Shown piece after piece: positions 8,329-13,083 of a stretch of 13,083 nucleotides of DNA. Within the stretch, counting starts at the first letter, position 1; every line of letters begins with the position of its first letter. The translations under genes were made by a program, and so were the position numbers. Under the pieces are notes generated by a model. The model was not told the origin of the DNA. It did no database searches and saw only the letters and a list, made by a program, of their open reading frames with translations. The stretch covers positions 1-13,083 of the forward strand of contig JAADFL010000199.1 of NCBI GenBank assembly GCA_013152945.1, given 5' to 3'. Source of the DNA: Deltaproteobacteria bacterium. Its GTDB lineage: Bacteria; Myxococcota_A; JAADFL01.

Positions 8329-9486
8329 TTAAAAGGTCCACGACTCGAATTCACATAAAGCTTCATCACCCTCTTTCGGTTGGAATCCAAATGTATCTTC
8401 GTAATAAACCCTCCCGAAATCCTGGTTCCAGCATTCATGGGAGTATGCCACCATGTCCTTCAAATCTCCTTTTGATATCCGAACATCCCCCCTGCCTGCT
8501 CCGAAAGTGTTCCACCTGGTCACAATCTCCAATTTTTCCTTGGCACTACGCAACGGGTTGTTTTCATCCAGGTCGGCTCTTGTTTCATATGCGAATTGTC
8601 CACTGCGATCGTTTTCCAACAAGTAATTGTACTGCGCATCCACAGGTTCGGTTCCCTCATCCGCATCGCCCGGCAGGAATTGATTGAAAACAATATCAAT
8701 CTTCACGTACTCACCAATTGATTGATCGGCCTGGGGCGGCCGCGTATCATACTGCACCAAGAGCGAGCCCTTGCCTTTTTCCGTTGGATCCTCGGATGCA
8801 ACCCGGTCCACATCGAAATCAAGATTTCCACAGCCATACCGCGTTCCCTCGAACGGCACTGAAAGACCCTGCATCGCCTTTACCCAACCCTGGTCCGAAG
8901 AGAGGTTCCTTTTTTGTTTCGATCTCACTTCCAATGCATATGCATAGAACACGCGGTCATTACCAAGTTTGCAACCGTTCGGCGGTTCCTTGCACCAATC
9001 TTCCGCTTGTTCTGTACCGGGTTCGCATCGCTCCATCTCGAAACGAAAATCAGTTGCATCTTTTTCTTCCCCGGGCCATGGTCCCCAAATCCTCCTGTTG
9101 TTTGCGCGTGCACTCGGCGGATATTCGAGTACCTTGTCTACCAGGTCGAGGAAACCCAGCACACCTTGGTTTACATCGTGGGTGAAATTATCGGTGAAAC
9201 AATACCACAATGCACGCCCGCCGTTCGATGCCGAGCCGGCACAATCATTGAATTGGTCGTCTCCGGTCCGGCCCCCATCATCTGATAACACAAGGGGCTG
9301 CCTGGTCTTGTTCATTGCTATGGTACCCTGCTCGGGCAATTTGACCTGAAGTACCTGTGCATCCGGTGCTGCCGACAGGAACCTTGCGTCTTCTCGTAAT
9401 AAATCATTTGAAAACGGATCGCCGCATCCCTGAAATAACAGAATAGTCAATGGCATCACTGTAAAGAAAAAAGGTTTTATCCTCAT
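8329..9486 (-). CDS. Cysteine-rich putative outer-membrane lipoprotein
   Basis: The protein starts MRIKPFFFTVMPLTILLFQGC, a signal peptide with a lipobox (FQGC) whose cysteine would be lipidated; Gly at +2 favours outer-membrane sorting. ATG 9486 is chosen because GGAGG lies six bases upstream; a longer frame from 9519 overlaps the caspase gene and would bury the signal. The mature part of about 365 residues has eight further cysteines, consistent with disulfides in an exported protein, and many Trp, Asp and Gly residues. I see no enzyme motif and do not recognise the family, though similar predicted lipoproteins seem usual in Myxococcota-type genomes (recollection, not checked). It starts 29 bp after the caspase gene and is probably the last gene of the sigma/anti-sigma/caspase operon. 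It could be a partner or substrate of the protease, which is inference. Confidence 0.82.
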   Translation of the reverse strand: MRIKPFFFTVMPLTILLFQGCGDPFSNDLLREDARFLSAAPDAQVLQVKLPEQGTIAMNKTRQPLVLSDDGGRTGDDQFNDCAGSASNGGRALWYCFTDNFTHDVNQGVLGFLDLVDKVLEYPPSARANNRRIWGPWPGEEKDATDFRFEMERCEPGTEQAEDWCKEPPNGCKLGNDRVFYAYALEVRSKQKRNLSSDQGWVKAMQGLSVPFEGTRYGCGNLDFDVDRVASEDPTEKGKGSLLVQYDTRPPQADQSIGEYVKIDIVFNQFLPGDADEGTEPVDAQYNYLLENDRSGQFAYETRADLDENNPLRSAKEKLEIVTRWNTFGAGRGDVRISKGDLKDMVAYSHECWNQDFGRVYYEDTFGFQPKEGDEALCEFESWTF

Positions 9487-9515
9487 GACCCGCCTCCGTC
9501 GTGCCGGTTCATCTT

Positions 9516-11138
9516 TCAAAAGACGTAACCAAAGGCAAAGAGCCCCTCTCCGTACCCGAGGCTCTTATCGCCGTCTACGTTGTAGTACAAGTAGTGAACC
9601 CTTCCCTCCAATTTCAATTTCCAATGCCTGTTGAACACGGCCTGCATTCCGGCTATGAGTCCCGGGCTTACCGTGGTGAAATCCTGGGGCGTCCAGTTCC
9701 GGAATTCCATGCCCTTGAACTTCCTCCATATGTAAACCAAGGCAAGCCTGCCGCCGATATAGATCCTGAACCAATCCCACCCGAGGGTGTAGTTCACACC
9801 AACACCAAGGCCCATTTCGCCGTATTCTATGGGAACATCCGTGTCTTCCGTTACTCGTACGGATCCGTCCCGCCCGCCCAGGGAAACATCCAACGCAAGG
9901 GAAAGATTCTTTGTTATAAAGTTATGCAGATCAACATTCAAAAAGAGTATCGGAATCGTAAGGAAAAGGTCATCTCTTATCGGCGATTCAAAAAATCCCT
10001 GTAACCCCATACCTGTCCCCAACTCCACCTTGAGCCCATTGATTTTCACCATTACCGCTCCCTTGGTGTAATCATCTTCGTATGAAGTCGATTTCAGTTG
10101 CTCATCATTAATTTCCTTGATTTCATTCTTGGACACCGTGACTTTACCCAAAAGCACGTCATGACTTCTTCGCTTCTTGATTACGTAATTTCCGGGTGCA
10201 AGCGCGATGTCACGAACCTCTCCCTCCTGCTTGATTACTTCTGCAACAACTACTCCCTTTTTTAAATTATAGACCAGGTAATCCCCGGAAACAGGAGCGG
10301 CAAAACGCAATCTGCTCCTTTCGGCATTAACCCTGGTGAGCACCAGATTGCCCCTCCCCTTCAGGTCGAACTTGTATTCCGGGTGTTGGGTTCCACCCCT
10401 TGTACCGGATGTTTTCAAAACAGTATTGTTGTATGTGTAGTTATAGGCCTCGACCAGCGTGACGGCTCCGTCACCCGACCGGTCCGCAGCACCGCGTAAA
10501 CCCGAAACAAAGTAATGGGTAAAGAATGAGCCACCCAGCTCGTCGGATTCCTGCGAATCTTCGTCACCTGCCGAGGAAGTAATAAGCACCTGGCCGGATG
10601 CATTCAGGTCGTTTTCCACGTTTAAAAAGGACGGTGCTATCTGTCCGCCTTTGAGTCTTGTTATTTCTCCCGCACGGCATGAATCGAGAATGCCGATGCG
10701 TACATCAGCCTTGGACGAGGCAAAAAAAGACTTGATTTTCCGCAAGGGCAAAGGGCTTCCGTTCATCATCAACGAACCATTCTTGGAGTGGCCCGAGTAG
10801 TACACCAACAACATTGTTTCAACATTGGGTTTCCTGTTTTTGATTCTTTCGATTCTGGTTTCCAACCTTTTCAAACTATTGATGAAATCATCGGGATCTC
10901 CATTCAGCAGTACACGCATATTACTACGCCTGACCCGGCCGAGCCTCCGCAGGACCGATGCGACCTTGGTTGCATCCCTCTCGGCGTATTTCAGTTCCAC
11001 CATGTCATCGCCGCCCCTGTTGTTGCCTGCTACGAGTGCAAATCTCACAACCTTTGTATTACTGTCTTCTTGTGCCAAGACCGGTTCGGCCATGACTACA
11101 AGTATCATCAGAGCCATTGCGAGACGGGATATTGTCAC
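9516..11138 (-). CDS. Exported caspase-like protease (Peptidase C14) with C-terminal outer-membrane beta-barrel
   Basis: Residues 1-22 are a signal peptide (cleavage likely after VLA). Residues ~28-265 form a caspase fold with catalytic His117 in YYSGHS and Cys154 in ILDSCRAGE. An EF-hand-like loop DRSGDGAVTLVE (219-230) places Asp219, Ser221, Asp223 and Glu230 where calcium ligands would be. Residues ~270-355 look like a beta-rich linker (GDYLVYNLKKG, LAPGNYVIKKRR). Residues ~360-540 alternate polar and hydrophobic residues with Gly and aromatics and end in a terminal Phe, as in outer-membrane barrels. The start is GTG with AGGAGG five bases upstream, overlapping the anti-sigma stop by 4 bp. 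Caspase-fold enzymes are cysteine proteases; bacterial ones often cleave after basic residues. If the barrel sits in the outer membrane, the protease most likely faces the periplasm. Confidence 0.88.
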   Translation of the reverse strand: MTISRLAMALMILVVMAEPVLAQEDSNTKVVRFALVAGNNRGGDDMVELKYAERDATKVASVLRRLGRVRRSNMRVLLNGDPDDFINSLKRLETRIERIKNRKPNVETMLLVYYSGHSKNGSLMMNGSPLPLRKIKSFFASSKADVRIGILDSCRAGEITRLKGGQIAPSFLNVENDLNASGQVLITSSAGDEDSQESDELGGSFFTHYFVSGLRGAADRSGDGAVTLVEAYNYTYNNTVLKTSGTRGGTQHPEYKFDLKGRGNLVLTRVNAERSRLRFAAPVSGDYLVYNLKKGVVVAEVIKQEGEVRDIALAPGNYVIKKRRSHDVLLGKVTVSKNEIKEINDEQLKSTSYEDDYTKGAVMVKINGLKVELGTGMGLQGFFESPIRDDLFLTIPILFLNVDLHNFITKNLSLALDVSLGGRDGSVRVTEDTDVPIEYGEMGLGVGVNYTLGWDWFRIYIGGRLALVYIWRKFKGMEFRNWTPQDFTTVSPGLIAGMQAVFNRHWKLKLEGRVHYLYYNVDGDKSLGYGEGLFAFGYVF

Positions 11139-11935
11139 GGCAACCTCCTGGGCAGGTCCACGTAGACCTGCTCACAATGCCCCATGGAGACATGTTCGAT
11201 TCTGCGCACACTTCCTTTTTCAGCGAATTCCAGGGCCAATACGTGTTCCAGCCGGTTTCGAGGCAGGGGATCCGGGCAAAGTAATGCAAATACCCTTTCA
11301 AAAGATGCATCATCCAAAATGATGCTGTTGGGAAGCGGGCTCATGCGGCCTGGACTCACAGGTTTATTTTTCGTGGTTCCGGGATACAGGGCGGTAACCT
11401 TTCCCCTGGAATCCAGGGATGCCATGTACAAAAAGCCCGGAGCATCAGCCTTGAACATGAATTGAATGCGTGATCCCGGGTCCAGCAAATCACCGCTTTT
11501 TCTCTCCACGGGTCCGCTACTCGTCAGTAATGCATAATGCAACTCCAATCCTTTTGCACCTTTGCTCCTGGTTGCATACGGGCTTTCAATATCTTGACGG
11601 CCGATTTTTGGGAAAAACAGTGCAAGGGCAATAGCGGCGGCAGCAAGGGATATTGCGGGCACGAGTAATTTTATTCGCAATATTTTCATCGCGAAATAAC
11701 GGACGCCGCTTTTTGATTCGTTTTTCAGCCTCATCCTTGTCCTGGTCATAACAGGGGAATTTACGAACTCCTGCTTTTGCATCTCCAGGATCTTGAGTAT
11801 TTCCGTGCACTCCTTGCATTTTGATACATGAACCATGATTTCATCAGCCTCACAACCTTCGAGGTCGCCCGTCCATGCCCTGGTTATGGCCCACCTGGAA
11901 GGATGTCCTTCCTCTTTTCTGATCTCGAGCATCAC
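11135..11935 (-). CDS. Zinc-finger anti-sigma factor with periplasmic DUF4384-like domain
   Basis: The cytoplasmic N-terminus carries the HxxxCxxC zinc anti-sigma motif (His36, Cys40, Cys43 in HVSKCKEC), which binds an ECF sigma factor. A single membrane helix spans about 88-108. The periplasmic part (about 110-266) includes a DUF4384-like segment: DPGSRIQFMFKADAPGFLYM, then DSRGKVTALYPG, then LDDASFERVFALLCPDPL. DUF4384 is widely found C-terminal to caspase domains; its ligand is unknown. The gene can start at GTG 11935, overlapping the sigma stop, or ATG 11932; a G-rich AGGGGGAG site serves either. It overlaps the sigma gene upstream and the caspase gene downstream, so the three are probably co-translated. 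The likely role is to hold the sigma factor at the membrane until a periplasmic signal arrives. Confidence 0.88.
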   Translation of the reverse strand: MMLEIRKEEGHPSRWAITRAWTGDLEGCEADEIMVHVSKCKECTEILKILEMQKQEFVNSPVMTRTRMRLKNESKSGVRYFAMKILRIKLLVPAISLAAAAIALALFFPKIGRQDIESPYATRSKGAKGLELHYALLTSSGPVERKSGDLLDPGSRIQFMFKADAPGFLYMASLDSRGKVTALYPGTTKNKPVSPGRMSPLPNSIILDDASFERVFALLCPDPLPRNRLEHVLALEFAEKGSVRRIEHVSMGHCEQVYVDLPRRLP

Positions 11936-12480
11936 TCAAGCTCCCCCTGCACACCGTTTGGTGAATAAGACTCCACGTGGCTGCGCGCTGTTTCAATAAA
12001 GTCGTTCAACCTTTTTCGCAATGTGGGCAAGGACACACCTGCCATCAAAGCAACTTCGGCCTGGCTCATACCGTCGACAAAATAGTAGACAGCTATCTCC
12101 TGGGTCTTTCTCGGGAACAACGAGAGCACTTTTCGAACAGTTGCCGCATTCTCCATGCAGGAGCCAAAAGGCAGGCCGAGAAGGTGCGAGTCCAAGGTCT
12201 TGGCTTCGCCATCTTCCAGTTTTTCGAGGCTTACATGCCGATCGTAGCTCTTACGCTTCCTGCTTCGCAATACATTGAGGCAATGATTGGTTGCTATCCT
12301 TGTCAACCATGTCATGGGAGAAGAATCCCTCCTGAATCCTTTCCTGCTCTTCAATGCCCGGAGAAATACCTCTTGCAAAGCCTCCTCTGCGTCAACCCGG
12401 TCTCCAAGCAGGCCGAGACATCTCGCATATATGATATGCGCATACTTATCATACAAGTCTCCGACTTCCTGCAGCTCCAT
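11932..12480 (-). CDS. ECF-family RNA polymerase sigma factor
   Basis: This 182-residue protein has only sigma regions 2 and 4, as in extracytoplasmic-function sigma factors. Region 2 (about 7-75) includes LLGDRVDAEEALQEVFLRAL and MTWLTRIATNHCLNVLR, the parts that bind core polymerase and the -10 element. Region 4 (about 115-165) ends in the helix-turn-helix MSQAEVALMAGVSLPTLRKR that reads the -35 element. I chose ATG 12480 with AAGAG eight bases upstream; a TTG three bases earlier is possible. The next gene overlaps its stop and encodes a matching zinc-finger anti-sigma factor, so activity should be controlled by sequestration at the membrane. The operon probably includes the caspase and lipoprotein genes. 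Many ECF factors drive their own operon, but no clear ECF-type promoter (GGAAC with a downstream GTC) was found upstream. Confidence 0.94.
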   Translation of the reverse strand: MELQEVGDLYDKYAHIIYARCLGLLGDRVDAEEALQEVFLRALKSRKGFRRDSSPMTWLTRIATNHCLNVLRSRKRKSYDRHVSLEKLEDGEAKTLDSHLLGLPFGSCMENAATVRKVLSLFPRKTQEIAVYYFVDGMSQAEVALMAGVSLPTLRKRLNDFIETARSHVESYSPNGVQGELE

Positions 12481-12690
12481 CAATCAGGCTCTTGGCCCAT
12501 AATCTTCCGGCATCTTTGCTCTTCAGTCAACCGGCTCGTTCCAATACGCACCTTTCAAACGTTTTCAAGATATCTCGCCTTCCACTAACCATAGACACCG
12601 AAATGTATAAAAAAGAAAAAGAGAAAAGAGAGAAAGAAAACCGATACCCGGATTTTTCAAGCAATAGGCAGAATAAAATATTACGGGGTT
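12481..12690 (-). promoter_or_regulatory. Upstream region of the ECF operon with polypurine tract and weak promoter candidate
   Basis: This stretch of about 210 bp holds no gene. On the minus strand TTGAAA (12568-12563) and TATTGG (12546-12541) are 16 bp apart, a weak sigma70 match, and TTTGAAA recurs 10 bp after it. A pure purine run of 32 bases covers 12609-12640 on the plus strand, so any minus-strand transcript from the small basic gene would carry a long U/C tract. No hairpin terminator is evident after that gene. Confidence 0.3.
12609..12640. repeat. 32-base polypurine/polypyrimidine tract
   Basis: Every base from 12609 to 12640 is A or G on the plus strand, in an irregular A-rich pattern. 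It lies between the small basic gene and the ECF sigma gene. Such tracts can bend DNA or mark a low-complexity spacer; no function is shown. Confidence 0.6.
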
Positions 12691-12870
12691 TTAGCTTTTG
12701 TTTTCAGCAAACTTTGCTTCGAACTCTTCACGTGTCTCTCCAAAGAGTTCGGCATAGCTCTTCGTGCTCTTCTTTGCTTCCTTCTTTTTACGGGCGGCCC
12801 CTGCCTTTCTTTTCTTGAGAGTATCCCTGCGGGCCTTGACTTTCCTGTGTTTTCCAGTTTCGCTTGGCAT
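12691..12870 (-). CDS. Small very basic protein, function unknown
   Basis: This 59-residue protein begins MPSETGKHRKVKARRDTLKK and has 17 Lys or Arg within residues 1-37. A short, partly acidic and aromatic tail follows (SYAELFGETREEFEAKF, 38-54). The charge pattern suggests binding to RNA, DNA or the ribosome, but I recognise no named family and it matches no standard ribosomal protein I know. ATG 12870 is preferred, with GGAG eight bases upstream; a TTG two codons earlier is too close to that site. Upstream, on the minus strand, a perfect -35 (TTGACA) has a modest -10 17 bp later. It is a single gene, separated by about 210 bp from the ECF operon in the same direction. Coding is supported by the ribosome binding site and amphipathic composition but remains uncertain because lysine-rich frames can arise by chance. 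Confidence 0.6.
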   Translation of the reverse strand: MPSETGKHRKVKARRDTLKKRKAGAARKKKEAKKSTKSYAELFGETREEFEAKFAENKS

Positions 12871-12911
12871 CTTCAAATCTCCATCGTTTAGCCGGCAACA
12901 AAAGATATTAC

Positions 12912-12940
12912 CACATACCCAACTGCCAATAGTGTGTCAA
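12912..12940 (-). promoter_or_regulatory. Candidate promoter for the small basic gene
   Basis: On the minus strand TTGACA (12940-12935) is a perfect -35 and TATGTG (12917-12912), 17 bp downstream, is a partial -10; TAATAT at 12910-12905 lies a little further on. The leader would be about 35 nt. The same bases may belong to a dispersed repeat (12931-12970), so the -35 match could be coincidental. Confidence 0.4.
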
Positions 12941-12950
12941 GAGGCAAATG

Positions 12951-12966
12951 AGCGTCCCAGCGTCCC
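12951..12966. repeat. Tandem 8-mer AGCGTCCC x2
   Basis: AGCGTCCC is repeated exactly twice in tandem and is followed by CCACCC. The surrounding 12931-12970 segment resembles short intergenic repeat fragments that I associate with deltaproteobacterial genomes; that resemblance is from memory and is not proof. Confidence 0.5.
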
Positions 12967-13013
12967 CACCCAAGTTGATTTTTCATGTTTCGCTTTTTTT
13001 AGGGCCGAATTAA

Positions 13014-13030
13014 TACATGGCATGCATGTA
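13014..13030. repeat. Inverted repeat TACATG-N5-CATGTA
   Basis: Perfect 6-bp arms flank a 5-bp spacer (GCATG), giving a 17-bp dyad of the size bound by many dimeric regulators. A second dyad, ATAACC-N9-GGTTAT, follows at 13031-13051. They lie in the non-coding right end, 144 bp upstream of the small basic gene and at the window edge, so they could equally serve a gene beyond it. Confidence 0.55.
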
Positions 13031-13083
13031 ATAACCTGCAAAATGGGTTATATTGTTGATTTGGATGAAAGGTTTTCAGCACC

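Noticed and set aside
8320-8345. Bidirectional terminator between the converging genes
   Set aside because: The stops are 1 bp apart and only a weak imperfect hairpin (GTGAC with GTCCAC) can be drawn, without a T-tract.
12484-12540. ECF-type autoregulatory promoter (GGAAC at 12542-12538)
   Set aside because: No matching GTC-type -10 element is found about 16-17 bp downstream.
13065-13083. Start of a plus-strand gene at ATG 13065
   Set aside because: Only six codons are visible and there is no convincing ribosome binding site.

Overview
The window looks like chromosomal DNA of a Gram-negative, deltaproteobacterial or Myxococcota-type bacterium with moderate GC (not computed). Three family-level signs support this: a protein pairing a MshEN (type II secretion ATPase N-terminal) domain with a GAF-like C-terminus; an ECF sigma factor, DUF4384 anti-sigma factor and secreted caspase in one operon; and a GNAT acetyltransferase ending in a short zinc-ribbon tail. 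The taxonomy is inferred from protein style, not from a marker gene. TTG and GTG starts behind good ribosome binding sites are common here.

Layout. (1) Positions 1-4276, minus strand: a tight operon reading guaB (IMP dehydrogenase), nnrDE (NAD(P)HX repair), tsaE (tRNA t6A ATPase), a ComEA-like helix-hairpin-helix protein, then the first 36 codons of a lipoprotein cut by the window edge. A roughly 180-bp leader with candidate promoters and a 12-bp palindrome precedes guaB. (2) 4459-5673, minus: an orphan cytoplasmic sensor kinase with an N-terminal receiver. (3) 5674-5882: a divergent control region with a strong sigma70-like promoter for the rightward genes. (4) 5883-8327, plus: MshEN/GAF-like protein, GNAT acetyltransferase and a zinc-ribbon membrane protein. 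(5) 8329-12480, minus: ECF sigma factor, zinc-finger anti-sigma factor with a periplasmic DUF4384-like domain, exported caspase-like protease ending in a predicted outer-membrane beta-barrel, and a cysteine-rich lipoprotein. (6) 12691-12870, minus: a small very basic protein, followed by a non-coding right end with an inverted repeat and a tandem 8-mer.

The operon at 8329-12480 is the most interesting part. Its first three genes overlap by a few bases, so sigma factor, anti-sigma factor and protease are probably made together. DUF4384 is commonly found fused to caspase (Peptidase C14) domains; here the two sit on separate neighbouring proteins that could both face the periplasm. This suggests, as inference, an envelope signalling or envelope-damage module in which an outer-membrane caspase communicates with a membrane-bound anti-sigma factor. 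No tRNA, rRNA, CRISPR array or intact insertion sequence was seen.
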